In this document: positions 7,464 to 16,013 of the stretch, in pieces
How the letters are laid out: the number at the start of each line of letters is the position of its first letter
How positions within the stretch are numbered: the stretch's first letter is position 1
Notes under the pieces: generated by a model
What the model was told of the DNA's origin: nothing
The model's database searches: none
The model's input: the letters and a program-made list of their open reading frames with translations, nothing else
Assembly: GCA_945836785.1 (NCBI GenBank)
Contig: CAMAMD010000007.1
Span: 1-16,034, forward strand
Direction of reading: 5' to 3'
Source: an uncultured Clostridium sp.
GTDB taxonomy: Bacteria > Bacillota_A > Clostridia > Lachnospirales > Lachnospiraceae
Length of the DNA stretch: 16,034 bases
Program-made: the position numbers and the translations under genes

Positions 7464-9566
7464 TTATATCGGTTTTGTATAACTCAAAACCAAAGATGAA
7501 ATCTTCGGCACAGTAATGGTCAAAACATTATTCTTTACCATATATTCTTTCTCTGCCAGATTATATCCCTCTTCACTGGTAGCAATCTCAGTTTTCATAA
7601 CAGCACCATCCGGTACTCCCAGTCTACGCACATGAATACACAATTCTCTCGGTTCGTAATCATTATTCAGAATTACAACAACAGCCTGACGGTCCGTAAA
7701 CCTTCCATAACTGACCACCTTGTACTCTCCGTTCAAAAACATAACCGAACCCCGCATCAGTGCATCCAGTTTCTTGTGTATCTTAATTATCTCTCTATGA
7801 AAATTCAGCAGCTCCATATCCTCTTTTCCCCACGGATATGCACGCCTGTTATCCGGATCCGTCCAGCCACAGAGACCAACCTCGTCACCATAATATATCG
7901 TCGGTGCCCCCGGCCATGTCATCTGGAATACAACAGCCTCACAGAACACACCTTTATTAACATCTTCGTTTGCCGCCTGTGCCCCCATGGTATGGATTCT
8001 TCCCACACGACGGTTCGTTCTGGTAAGAAATCTCGAATGATCGTGATTTGAAAGCTCATTCATGGCAATCTCAAGTGAATTTTGATTAAACCTCGACATA
8101 TGGTGTCTCAATGCACCAGTAAATGCATCCGGATTACCCAGAAGATCGCCTCTGAATTCATCACTGTGTTTTTCCACACCGGTAAGGAACCACGTGATAG
8201 GCTCCATAAATGCATCATAATTCATGACGGTATCCCACTGGTCTCCCAAAAGCCATGCTTTCGGATCCCCGTAATGCTCTGCCAAAATAATAGCATTCGG
8301 ATTTGCAGCTTTCACCCTTGTTCTAAAATCCCGCCAGAACCTGTGATTAAACTCCTCTGTATAACCCAAATCAGCCGCGACATCCAATCTCCAGCCATCC
8401 GCATTGTAAGGTGCAGATACCCATTTTTCTCCAATTCGCATGATATACTCATACAACTTTTCAGATTCTTCGTAATTCAGTTTCGGGAGCGTATCGTGTC
8501 CCCACCAGCCATTGTAGGTCGTATTATACGGCCACTTCCACTGATCCTGAAACTTAAAGAAATTTCTATACGGGCTATCTGCAGAAACGTATGCACCTTT
8601 CTCGTAGCCCTCCTGATCCTCGTATATACATTCACGGTCAAGCCATTTATTGAAAGAACCGCAATGATTAAATACACCATCCAGGATGATTTTCATGCCT
8701 CTGCGGTGCACTTCTTCCACAAGCTTAATAAACAACTGGTTACTTGCCTCAAGATTTTCCTTACTCGTCACCCTGCATATATATCTGCTTGACTCCTTGT
8801 TTGTCTGCGAGCCCTCCGGCAGACATTCACCCTCATCCTTTATAATAACCCCAAAATGCGGATCCACGTAATCATAATCCTGAATATCATATTTGTGATT
8901 AGACGGGGATACAAAAATTGGATTGAGATAAATGACATCAACGCCAAGCTCTTTCAGATAATCCAATTTATCCATAACGCCCTGCAAATCACCACCATAA
9001 AAGGAGCGTACATCCATATTATCCGGATATTTGAACCAGTCTGTCACACGTCTTGTTCCCTCACCAATATAACTATATTCATTATCCAGCACATCATTGG
9101 ATGCATCTCCGTTGCAGAAACGATCCACAAATATCTGATAAAAGACAGCACCTCGTGCCCATCCCGGAACCTTAAAGCCGGGAGCAATCTGAAAATTGTA
9201 ATCCGTATTCAGATTTTTCTGTGTCCCCAATTTATTGTAATAGCAGATAACATTACCTGCCAGCACCTCATAATAATAGTCAATATCGCCATTAACCTCA
9301 GATATGGTGTAAGTGTAATAGTCAAATAATGCGTCTGTCTCCCCGACACGCATCTCATGTTTTTCATCATTGTAAACAAGATATACAGCATCCACATTAT
9401 CCGCAGCCGTTCTAAAACGAAGTGTAACCGACTCACCGAGCTCAATCTCGGCAGGCGTACGATAAAACTCCGTCCCATCCGCAAATAGTGCGCCGATATT
9501 CAGGGCAACTTTTGTGTTATACACATACTCAAATACTCTTTGAGAGTTATTCATTTTTTCCGACAT
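7464..9566 (-). CDS. GH13 alpha-glycosidase, maltodextrin glucosidase/neopullulanase-like
   Basis: The product is 700 residues with no signal peptide, so it should act in the cytoplasm on imported maltodextrins or on internal alpha-glucans. Residues about 20-130 form a beta-rich N-terminal domain of the kind found in neopullulanases and MalZ. The catalytic barrel runs from about 137 to 590, and a small C-terminal beta domain completes it. The four GH13 regions are intact: DGVFNH at 296-301, GWRLD with nucleophile Asp395, the acid/base Glu430 in LAEHYGD, and NHD with Asp509 as the transition-state stabiliser. The EHYGD-x3-WL context resembles E. coli MalZ. About 30 residues (roughly 241-270, Cys- and Glu-containing) appear inserted after the DPHFG segment compared with shorter neopullulanases. 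The start ATG is supported by AGGAGG (9575-9580) 8 nt upstream. The exact substrate (maltodextrin, pullulan or cyclodextrin) cannot be told from sequence. No transporter or sugar regulator lies nearby. Confidence 0.93.
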   Translation of the reverse strand: MSEKMNNSQRVFEYVYNTKVALNIGALFADGTEFYRTPAEIELGESVTLRFRTAADNVDAVYLVYNDEKHEMRVGETDALFDYYTYTISEVNGDIDYYYEVLAGNVICYYNKLGTQKNLNTDYNFQIAPGFKVPGWARGAVFYQIFVDRFCNGDASNDVLDNEYSYIGEGTRRVTDWFKYPDNMDVRSFYGGDLQGVMDKLDYLKELGVDVIYLNPIFVSPSNHKYDIQDYDYVDPHFGVIIKDEGECLPEGSQTNKESSRYICRVTSKENLEASNQLFIKLVEEVHRRGMKIILDGVFNHCGSFNKWLDRECIYEDQEGYEKGAYVSADSPYRNFFKFQDQWKWPYNTTYNGWWGHDTLPKLNYEESEKLYEYIMRIGEKWVSAPYNADGWRLDVAADLGYTEEFNHRFWRDFRTRVKAANPNAIILAEHYGDPKAWLLGDQWDTVMNYDAFMEPITWFLTGVEKHSDEFRGDLLGNPDAFTGALRHHMSRFNQNSLEIAMNELSNHDHSRFLTRTNRRVGRIHTMGAQAANEDVNKGVFCEAVVFQMTWPGAPTIYYGDEVGLCGWTDPDNRRAYPWGKEDMELLNFHREIIKIHKKLDALMRGSVMFLNGEYKVVSYGRFTDRQAVVVILNNDYEPRELCIHVRRLGVPDGAVMKTEIATSEEGYNLAEKEYMVKNNVLTITVPKISSLVLSYTKPI

Positions 9567-9644
9567 GGAGTAAGCCTCCTGTTTTATATTTCTTTATGCC
9601 CTTTTCACACTTTGGACACAATATTATTTTTATTTGAATACATT

Positions 9645-9674
9645 ATTATAAGTTTAACAATCATTATTTGGAAA
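9645..9674 (-). promoter_or_regulatory. Candidate promoter of the GH13-panE unit
   Basis: A perfect TATAAT -10 (9645-9650) is spaced 18 bp from a modest TTTCCA -35 (9669-9674) on the minus strand. It lies downstream of the terminator hairpin and about 79 bp before the GH13 start codon, which is where a dedicated promoter would be expected. I saw no clear catabolite-repression (cre) or MalR-type operator near it. Confidence 0.45.
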
Positions 9675-9707
9675 ATATCAATTAAAGGTAAATCTTTATT
9701 TTTAAAC

Positions 9708-9808
9708 AGAGAAAAGGACAGTCACCGTTCGACTGTCCTTTTCGGAGAAGGTATTTTGTTACTTATGGGGTGTAGCAAAAAACTATATAATGTATTGGGG
9801 GGGTTACA
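9708..9808 (-). ncRNA. Possible small RNA or leader RNA, about 100 nt
   Basis: An extended -10 at 9815-9823 would start transcription near 9808, and the strong terminator at 9712-9742 would end it, giving an RNA of about 100 nt. On the minus strand this stretch is very poor in G before the terminator and holds a run of seven C, an ACACCCC patch and CCTTCTCC. These would stay single-stranded, and they resemble C-rich, Shine-Dalgarno-binding patches of known Firmicute small RNAs. There is no plausible open reading frame. It could equally be an attenuated leader of the GH13 gene or just part of the ftsH 3' trailer. Everything beyond the promoter-like and terminator sequences is inference. Confidence 0.3.
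9712..9742 (-). terminator. Strong intrinsic terminator upstream of the GH13 gene
   Basis: Bases 9712-9723 and 9731-9742 form a perfect 12-bp stem with a 7-nt loop. The core is GGACAGTC/GACTGTCC, bounded by four A:T pairs, so either strand gives a GC stem followed by TTTT. On the minus strand it would end transcripts arriving from ftsH or from the promoter at 9815-9823. It lies 239 nt beyond the ftsH stop. Confidence 0.85.
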
Positions 9809-9814
9809 AGTATT

Positions 9815-9874
9815 ATTATAACAAAGAACGCCAAAAAGTGTGCCCAAACAATTTCTTTTTTTTCGTTTTTTTTT
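9815..9874 (-). promoter_or_regulatory. Extended -10 promoter with upstream A-tracts
   Basis: The minus strand reads TGTTATAAT at 9815-9823, a TGn extended -10. No good -35 is present at normal spacing. Two A-tracts of nine and eight residues (9866-9874 and 9856-9863) lie at about -48 to -66 from the predicted start, the position of an UP element. Expected product: the candidate RNA at 9708-9808, and possibly read-through into the GH13 gene. Confidence 0.45.
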
Positions 9875-9980
9875 GTAGACTTTACCAAGAAACTGCTTTT
9901 ATAAGCCTCATTTCGTAGCGTTTTTTGTGCATTTTGTACACTTGCATTGTCATGATGTAGTAATTATTGACAACCTGCTT

Positions 9981-11846
9981 CTACAGGAAAATCGGATCCT
10001 GCTCATTTTTTTCAAATAATGCCTCAAATTCATTTCTTTCAATTCTTTCTTTTTCAAGCAAAAGAGCCGCACACTTGTGAAGAACATCTATATTTTCCTC
10101 AATAATCCGTTTTGCTTCGGCATAACACTCCTCAATAATTCTTCTGACTTCCTTGTCAATCAACGTCGCCATCTTCTCACTGTAGCTTCGTGAATGTCCC
10201 AGATCTCTTCCCAGGAACACTTCCTCACTGCTGTCAACTTCATAGTTTATCAAACCAACCTTATCGGACATACCGTATTTGACAACCATGGCCTGTGCGG
10301 TCTGTGTTGCCTGCTTGATATCCTGGGATGCTCCAGTCGTGATATCTCCAAATATCAGTTCCTCCGCAATCCTGCCGCCAAAGCTTACCTCTATATCCTG
10401 AAGCATTTTCTTCTTTGTCAGAAAAACATTATCGTTCTCAGGAAGCGGCATCGTGTATCCTCCGGCTCCCCGTCCATTTGGAATAATCGAGACAATATGC
10501 ACAGGTCCAACCTCGCTGAGCAGATGGAACAAAATGGCATGACCCGACTCATGGTAAGCTGTAATTTTTCTTTCCTTTTCAGGGACGAGACGGCTCTTTT
10601 TCTCTCCACCGATTCCAATCTTAATAAAGCTCTTATCGACATCCTCTTTCTTGATATAAGGACGATTTGCTTTTGCCGCACTAATAGCAGACTCATTCAT
10701 AAGATTTTCCAGATCTGCTCCCGCAAAACCGGCTGTTGTTCTTGCAATCTCATGCAAATCCACATCATCAGCCAGCGGTTTATTTCTGACATGCACTTTC
10801 AGGATTTCCTCACGTCCTTTTACATCCGGTCTGCCTACCATAACCTTTCTATCGAAACGTCCCGGTCGCAAAATAGCCGGATCCAGAATATCCACACGGT
10901 TAGTTGCCGCCAGCACAATAATTCCTTCATTTGCGCTGAAACCATCCATCTCCACCAGCATCTGGTTCAATGTCTGCTCACGCTCGTCATGTCCACCGCC
11001 GAGACCTGAGCCTCTTTTTCTTGCCACCGCATCAATCTCATCAATAAAAACAATACAAGGTGCATTCTTTTTTGCATCCTCAAACAAATCTCTTACACGG
11101 CTGGCGCCGACACCGACAAACATCTCCACAAAGTCTGAACCGGATATCGAGAAAAATGGCACGCCTGCCTCTCCGGCAACAGCCTTTGCAAGTAAGGTTT
11201 TACCGGTTCCGGGAGGGCCCTCAAGCAGAACACCCTTCGGAATTCTGGCACCGAGATCATTATATTTCTTAGGATTTTTCAAGAAATCAACAATTTCAGC
11301 CATATCCTCTTTTTCTTCATCCAGACCGGCCACATCTTTAAATGTAAATTTCTGATCCTTTTCACTGGTCATGTGTGCCCGGCTCTTGCCGAAGTTCATG
11401 ACCTTGCCACCACTACTGCCGGCACTTCCACCAGCCATGTTGCCCATAAGCGTAATCAACAGAATCACAACCAGCACCACCGATATAATAATCGGGAGCC
11501 ACGTAAGAAACGAACTCTGTTTCGTGACATCATAGAGGCTCATGTGCGTCTGTCCGTCATTGTACTCCATCACAATGTTCTGAACTACATTTACATCTGA
11601 CACATAAAATTGCTTTGATGCATTCGAATTTCTATAAGTAAAATATACAATACCCGTCGGTATCTCGGAATTCTGATAGATTTCAACATTCCCCACCAGA
11701 TTTTCTCTCATTTCAGTCTGGAAATCCGCTATTGTATAATCAACATCTGTTTCAGCATCGCTGTTTTGCATCCATAAAATGACGCAAAAGCCAATGAAGA
11801 AAAGCAACAGATATACACCCAGGCCTTTTTTCACGCTGTTCTTCAT
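9981..11846 (-). CDS. ftsH: ATP-dependent membrane zinc metalloprotease FtsH
   Basis: The product is 621 residues, a normal FtsH length. FtsH is a hexameric membrane protease that degrades misassembled membrane proteins and selected regulators; in Bacillus it is also needed for normal sporulation. The order is a first membrane span at about 9-26, an extracytoplasmic segment, a second span at about 115-135, a Gly/Ser linker, and the AAA module. This has Walker A GPPGTGKT at 210-217, Walker B VFIDEID at 266-272, and the second region of homology with arginine finger residues around RPGRFDR (327-333). The peptidase domain has HESGH at 432-436 and the third zinc ligand Asp509 in GASQDI. The ATG is preceded by AAGGAG (11854-11859) with 7 nt spacing. 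It starts 14 nt after hpt ends, so it is the last gene of the tilS-hpt-ftsH operon. Confidence 0.98.
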   Translation of the reverse strand: MKNSVKKGLGVYLLLFFIGFCVILWMQNSDAETDVDYTIADFQTEMRENLVGNVEIYQNSEIPTGIVYFTYRNSNASKQFYVSDVNVVQNIVMEYNDGQTHMSLYDVTKQSSFLTWLPIIISVVLVVILLITLMGNMAGGSAGSSGGKVMNFGKSRAHMTSEKDQKFTFKDVAGLDEEKEDMAEIVDFLKNPKKYNDLGARIPKGVLLEGPPGTGKTLLAKAVAGEAGVPFFSISGSDFVEMFVGVGASRVRDLFEDAKKNAPCIVFIDEIDAVARKRGSGLGGGHDEREQTLNQMLVEMDGFSANEGIIVLAATNRVDILDPAILRPGRFDRKVMVGRPDVKGREEILKVHVRNKPLADDVDLHEIARTTAGFAGADLENLMNESAISAAKANRPYIKKEDVDKSFIKIGIGGEKKSRLVPEKERKITAYHESGHAILFHLLSEVGPVHIVSIIPNGRGAGGYTMPLPENDNVFLTKKKMLQDIEVSFGGRIAEELIFGDITTGASQDIKQATQTAQAMVVKYGMSDKVGLINYEVDSSEEVFLGRDLGHSRSYSEKMATLIDKEVRRIIEECYAEAKRIIEENIDVLHKCAALLLEKERIERNEFEALFEKNEQDPIFL

Positions 11847-11860
11847 GTAAGTACTCCTTT

Positions 11861-12382
11861 CTACTCCTCTATTACACCAATATATGGAAGATTACGATAT
11901 TTTTGTGCACAATCAAGGCCATAACCAACCACAAATCTGTCCGGCACCTGAAAACAGGTCATATCCGGTTCGATGTCAACCACACGTCTATCCGGTTTAT
12001 CAAGCAGGGTAATAATTTTAAAGCTTGCCGGTTTTCTCTCTTTCAATATCTTCACCAAATATGATAAGGTTCTGCCCGAATCCATAATATCCTCAACCAA
12101 AATTACATCTCTTCCCTCAATGCTTTCATCGAGATCCTTGATTAATTTAACAACACCGGATGAGGTTGTCGCATTTCCATAGCTGCTGACTGACATAAAA
12201 TCCATCGTCACCGGAACTGTTATATTTTTTGCCAGTTCACACATAAAAAAGACACTGCCCTTTAATACACCGATCAAATGTACGGTTCTGCCCGCATATT
12301 CGACACTGATTTTTTCTGCCAGTTCCCGGATTCTGTCATTCACCTGTTCTTCGCTAATCAAGACACCAATTTTCTCTGCCAT
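11861..12382 (-). CDS. hpt: Hypoxanthine phosphoribosyltransferase
   Basis: The product is 173 residues, usual for bacterial Hpt/HprT. It salvages hypoxanthine (and usually guanine) by joining it to PRPP to form IMP or GMP in the cytoplasm. The PRPP-binding signature [14 protein letters not shown] lies at 93-106 with the catalytic Asp101. The LKG loop is at 40-42, the flexible SSYG loop at 66-69, and the purine-side segment [10 protein letters not shown] at 148-157. The start ATG is preceded by AAGGAG (12389-12394) at 6 nt, and this site lies inside the last codons of tilS. Only 1 nt separates the tilS stop from this start, so translation is probably coupled. The tilS-hpt-ftsH order is conserved in Bacillus and Clostridium. 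Confidence 0.97.
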   Translation of the reverse strand: MAEKIGVLISEEQVNDRIRELAEKISVEYAGRTVHLIGVLKGSVFFMCELAKNITVPVTMDFMSVSSYGNATTSSGVVKLIKDLDESIEGRDVILVEDIMDSGRTLSYLVKILKERKPASFKIITLLDKPDRRVVDIEPDMTCFQVPDRFVVGYGLDCAQKYRNLPYIGVIEE

Positions 12383-12383
12383 T

Positions 12384-13781
12384 TTATTCTCCTTTTCTTG
12401 TGCATTTCACATACAATACGTCTTTTGTATTCTCGTCCACGCCATAAGATATGTTGTATCTCAGTCCGACCGCCCATATGATTTCTCTGCCACATGCCAG
12501 CACCGGCCATTTACTCCTGAAATCACGGTCAACTTTATTATCGATAAATACACGTGACAGTTTTTTCGTGTTTCCATCACTGTCAATTGTGATATAATCC
12601 CCCTCCTGAGGCGTTCTTATACAAAGTTTGCCTTTTATTTTATCATAATCAAACATTTTCGTATAGGTTTTTTTAGAAATCTCCATTTCCGGTTTATAAT
12701 TCATGTGCCTTATTTCAATGCTACCCCATTCTGGAACATCATAAACACCATTCTCCGAAATATGAATACAATACGTCCGGGATTCTTCCTTTACATTACT
12801 GATAATCAACCGTCCGTAGCTCCGTCTCGCACGAATTCCGTAAGGAAGTACAACAAATTTACCTGTATCCTGATAAATTAATGCAACAACAGACATGACA
12901 TGCCGTCTTGTCACATCCTTACTTCCCCCCGCCACATCCGTAATTGCTTCATGGATCATATGCTCCTGCAAGACAGGATTATATTTATACAATTCTCCGA
13001 TATCCAGTTCCACAGTCTTCCCGTCTACGTTTTCGGTATACCCATCATACTGTGCCAATGCCTGGTCGTGAATAAAGCTATAACTTTCTTTTGCCTCCTC
13101 TGCCACCTGACATATATGATCAACAGCCGCACTGTTTATTTGTTCCATCACCGGCAATATCGCATGCCGGATTCTGTTCCGGTCATAATCCGTGCCAAAA
13201 TTTGTTACATCAGTACAGTAATCCTGCTGCATTTCCTGAAGAAATTCTTCGATTTTTTGTCTGGATACATCTAACAGCGGCCTTATGATTTGATCCCGCA
13301 CCGGTGAAATTCCACACAGTCCTTTTAATCCACTTCCACGCACAATATGGAACAGCACCGTTTCAGCCAGATCGTTTTTATTATGTGCCACGGCAATTTT
13401 TCCGCAGTTGTATTTCCGGGCCGTATCCGCAAAGCAATCATATCTGTATTGCCGACCGGCCTCCTCCACCGTACAATGCAGTTCCTCGGCATACGATTTG
13501 ATATCCTTTTTATAACTGATAAAATGCACACCAAGCTTATCACACAGCTCCTTTGAAAATCTCTCATCATGTTCTGCTTCCTCTCCGCGAAGCATATGGT
13601 TGATGTGCACAGCAAAAAGATTCCCTGTATCTGTTCCAAGCCGTTCTGATAACATACAGAGCGAGATTAACAGGCACACGGAATCTGCCCCACCGGACAA
13701 ACCGACTACAATCCGTTCAGAGGGTTCTACCATATGATACTCCTGTATATAGTTGTATACGTCATTTATAAATTTGTTCAT
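12384..13781 (-). CDS. tilS: tRNA(Ile)-lysidine synthetase
   Basis: The product is 465 residues, within the family range. TilS attaches lysine to C34 of the CAU-anticodon isoleucine tRNA so that it reads AUA; it is normally essential. The N-terminal ATP-binding PP-loop SGGADS is at 29-34, and the conserved VHINHMLRG at 58-66. A middle linker domain leads to a C-terminal TilS domain (about 375-450) with the usual KK.tKMFDYDKIKG-like and IRTPQEGD segments. I take ATG 13779-13781 because the family begins about 25-30 residues before the PP-loop. Its ribosome binding site is weak (GGA 6 nt upstream). An in-frame upstream ATG at 13848-13850 has no better site and would add 23 unconserved residues. 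The gap to spoIIE is 73 nt and shows no convincing promoter or terminator, so expression may partly come from upstream. Confidence 0.95.
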   Translation of the reverse strand: MNKFINDVYNYIQEYHMVEPSERIVVGLSGGADSVCLLISLCMLSERLGTDTGNLFAVHINHMLRGEEAEHDERFSKELCDKLGVHFISYKKDIKSYAEELHCTVEEAGRQYRYDCFADTARKYNCGKIAVAHNKNDLAETVLFHIVRGSGLKGLCGISPVRDQIIRPLLDVSRQKIEEFLQEMQQDYCTDVTNFGTDYDRNRIRHAILPVMEQINSAAVDHICQVAEEAKESYSFIHDQALAQYDGYTENVDGKTVELDIGELYKYNPVLQEHMIHEAITDVAGGSKDVTRRHVMSVVALIYQDTGKFVVLPYGIRARRSYGRLIISNVKEESRTYCIHISENGVYDVPEWGSIEIRHMNYKPEMEISKKTYTKMFDYDKIKGKLCIRTPQEGDYITIDSDGNTKKLSRVFIDNKVDRDFRSKWPVLACGREIIWAVGLRYNISYGVDENTKDVLYVKCTRKGE

Positions 13782-13854
13782 AAACAATCCAAAGAATCCA
13801 CTTTCCAGTTTTATCCTAAAATAATAACACAACCTTGATTTTATGTACATATTT

Positions 13855-15852
13855 TCACAAAGATTTAACAAGTTTACATGCAATTATCGTCGCATCATCC
13901 CGCAATCTGTTCCCACCCTGCGATATGATACGCTCCGCAATGTGATTCACCAGCTCCTCCGGATCGTCACCGTCAATCTCATGCAACAGCTCCCGCATGT
14001 AATCCTCCTTATTCTCAAAAATAATACTTTCCAGGATGCCATCACTGACCATAACTATCATATCTTTATCATAAAACTTTTTAGAGCAGTGTTCGCATAC
14101 AGCTCCGTCGATGACGCCGACAGGCAGCGATGTGGATTTTATCATTTCCATCCATTCGCCCCGCTTTATATAGGTTGTCGCAGCTCCCTGTTTATATATT
14201 TTCCCGTATCCCGTATGCAGATCCATCAGCAGCATATCCAATGTAGAAAAACGCTCGCCTTTGTTTTTGTCCGCCAGATAGGAATTGACAAGCCGTATGG
14301 ACATATCCTGTTGAAAACCTGCGGCAATCAGCTCCTCCAGCATTTCTATGAGTGTACTGCTGTCCAAAGACGCCATTTTCCCATTTCCCATTCCGTCGGA
14401 AATCATAATCAGATGATATCCCTCCATGATATTCCCGATATAAAAATTATCGCCGGAAACCTCCCCCGCATAGCGGCTCATTCTTCGCACTGCTGTTATG
14501 CATTTGAAAACCGGTTTTTCCTGCATACATATAATATCATAATTCCGACTTACAATCGTCCGGCTTTCTTCTTTTAACACAAGCTGTAAGCCTGTTTCGC
14601 GCTCAACAATCTTCTTTACCGCATCGGCTGTGAGCAGTCTTCCCCTGTTCATCCTGATTGTGATATACACCTCGTACCTGTCATCCCTGTTTTTGAGCAA
14701 AATAAGATTTTTCACACCTGCGCCTTTAAGGGCAAGATTCTCTATGATTTTTGCCTCTACGGTCTTCCTCAACGGAACTTCCTGCTCAAGCTGATTTGTA
14801 AATCCCTCTATCAGCTCCCCGACATCATTTAACCCTATCCCTGTATTCACATTTCCGGCAAGTGTATATTCTATTCTTTTAAACGCTGATGCCAGATTAT
14901 TCAATCTGCTAATCACAAGCTTGCCCCATTCGGAGGAATTCGCCGCAAGTTCTCCGTCTGTCACTCTGCTGTCCACCTGCAACAGCATATTTGCCGGCAA
15001 GAGCAGGAACACAAACACTGCGGATACAAGTGCCTTTATACTCTCCTCCCCAATAAACGAATCATACACTATCATTCCAAAGCCAAAATAGACCGCCACA
15101 TATATTGCCGCAAAGACAAACCTCCCCCCTCGAATAAGGCATTGCAGTGCATATCCGGCTAGGGTAATCACCATCCAGCCGCTCAGATATACCGTATCCG
15201 AGGTCATATGCGTGACAATAGCTCCGCATATAACCGTCCATGCCATGCCAAGACCAAATCCAAATTTATATGTAGCATACAGGATGCTAAAAAGTCCAAA
15301 AGCCTCTGCCACCACAATGCCGCCCCAGATTTTAACCGGCATCCCGTACAGCACTGTTGCAGCCAGTGCAATCACACTGATTGCCGCCTCATTTTCCGTT
15401 GCAACTTTCACATAATCATCTTCAATAATCCGTATTGCATATCGGTAAACCATCGCCGAAGAAAACACCAGCATGCCCTCCAGAAACGCAATCGGAACCG
15501 ATACAACACCTTTTAATATAAAATGTATGACCAAATCTACCGTGGTAGCGGCAAGTCCCCCCATAAATGCAAAAGAAAGCTCATTATGCCTGAAATCCAG
15601 GCGATTTCTCGCTCCCATAATGAACGCAGCCGCCAGCAAAATAAATCCATATCTTCCCAAATCCGTAACAGACATACACATGCCTATACCAAGCATAACA
15701 CCGAAATAACTCAACAGGATATGCTTTCCCGTCATACAGACTGCCGAGAAAAAGCCCACTGCCAACGGGTAAATACCGAACACCTGGCATCTGCCTACAA
15801 AAAAAGCTGCCGGCACAAGCCACAGGCCTTGCAGAGACACTTTTCGATTCAT
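13855..15852 (-). CDS. spoIIE: Stage II sporulation protein E, PP2C-type phosphatase
   Basis: The product is 665 residues, clearly shorter than the 827-residue B. subtilis protein. SpoIIE is a membrane phosphatase at the asymmetric division septum that dephosphorylates SpoIIAA and so activates sigma-F in the forespore. Residues 1 to about 310 form roughly ten hydrophobic spans, and about 310-460 form a central region. The PP2C domain begins near 466. The four metal-binding acidic positions are visible: Asp468 in SGD, Asp486 in SDGMG, Asp604 in VSDGI, and the Asp652-Asp653 pair near the C-terminus. FSTLD and SLPVGV are also typical of SpoIIE. I chose ATG 15850-15852 for its strong GGAGG (15861-15865) 8 nt upstream; an ATG at 15901-15903 and a TTG at 15919-15921 have weaker sites. 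The position upstream of tilS-hpt-ftsH matches the Bacillus/Clostridium order. Confidence 0.95.
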   Translation of the reverse strand: MNRKVSLQGLWLVPAAFFVGRCQVFGIYPLAVGFFSAVCMTGKHILLSYFGVMLGIGMCMSVTDLGRYGFILLAAAFIMGARNRLDFRHNELSFAFMGGLAATTVDLVIHFILKGVVSVPIAFLEGMLVFSSAMVYRYAIRIIEDDYVKVATENEAAISVIALAATVLYGMPVKIWGGIVVAEAFGLFSILYATYKFGFGLGMAWTVICGAIVTHMTSDTVYLSGWMVITLAGYALQCLIRGGRFVFAAIYVAVYFGFGMIVYDSFIGEESIKALVSAVFVFLLLPANMLLQVDSRVTDGELAANSSEWGKLVISRLNNLASAFKRIEYTLAGNVNTGIGLNDVGELIEGFTNQLEQEVPLRKTVEAKIIENLALKGAGVKNLILLKNRDDRYEVYITIRMNRGRLLTADAVKKIVERETGLQLVLKEESRTIVSRNYDIICMQEKPVFKCITAVRRMSRYAGEVSGDNFYIGNIMEGYHLIMISDGMGNGKMASLDSSTLIEMLEELIAAGFQQDMSIRLVNSYLADKNKGERFSTLDMLLMDLHTGYGKIYKQGAATTYIKRGEWMEMIKSTSLPVGVIDGAVCEHCSKKFYDKDMIVMVSDGILESIIFENKEDYMRELLHEIDGDDPEELVNHIAERIISQGGNRLRDDATIIACKLVKSL

Positions 15853-15952
15853 TCCTATCCCCTCCCAAATGCGGAACCGATTTATAAAACTATCGCCATC
15901 CATCAAACCTGATTTTACCAAAAATCGTATACTTTCATGGCAATGCCATAGA

Positions 15953-15986
15953 ATTATAGCTTGTCCGCATCAAATATGGTGTCTAA
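15953..15986 (-). promoter_or_regulatory. Spo0A-type sigma-A promoter of spoIIE with a 21-bp spacer
   Basis: The minus strand has a perfect TATAAT -10 (15953-15958) and TAGACA (15980-15985; 5 of 6 matches to TTGACA) separated by 21 bp instead of 17. On the plus strand the same -35 region reads TGTCTAA (15980-15986), which matches the Spo0A box TGTCGAA at 6 of 7 positions. Long-spaced sigma-A promoters with a Spo0A box over the -35 are the known design of spoIIE and spoIIG in B. subtilis. Expected start near 15946, leader about 95 nt. Confidence 0.65.
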
Positions 15987-16013
15987 CGTTGGAATGAATC
16001 TATATTTTTTTAT

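Larger units (their letters stand above)
9567..9980. other. 414-bp AT-rich intergenic region between ftsH and the GH13 gene
   Basis: No credible coding sequence is visible. In the direction of transcription it contains about 100 bp of plain AT-rich sequence after the ftsH stop, two A-tracts (9856-9863 and 9866-9874, read as A on the minus strand), an extended -10 (9815-9823), a C-rich stretch, a perfect terminator hairpin (9712-9742), a second weaker promoter (9645-9674) and the GH13 leader. Confidence 0.75.

Noticed and set aside
9947..9973. TTGTCA/TGACAA stem just after the ftsH stop as an ftsH terminator
   Set aside because: Only 6 bp with a 15-nt loop and no T-tract; the hairpin at 9712-9742 is far stronger.
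13843..14577. Long plus-strand open frames, for example here and at 10194-11009 and 5282-5965
   Set aside because: They lie antisense to clearly conserved spoIIE, ftsH and uvrB and show no recognisable protein features, so they are by-products of codon bias.
15853..15921. Longer SpoIIE starting from ATG 15901-15903 or TTG 15919-15921
   Set aside because: Both have weak ribosome binding sites compared with GGAGG 8 nt before ATG 15850-15852; not fully excluded.
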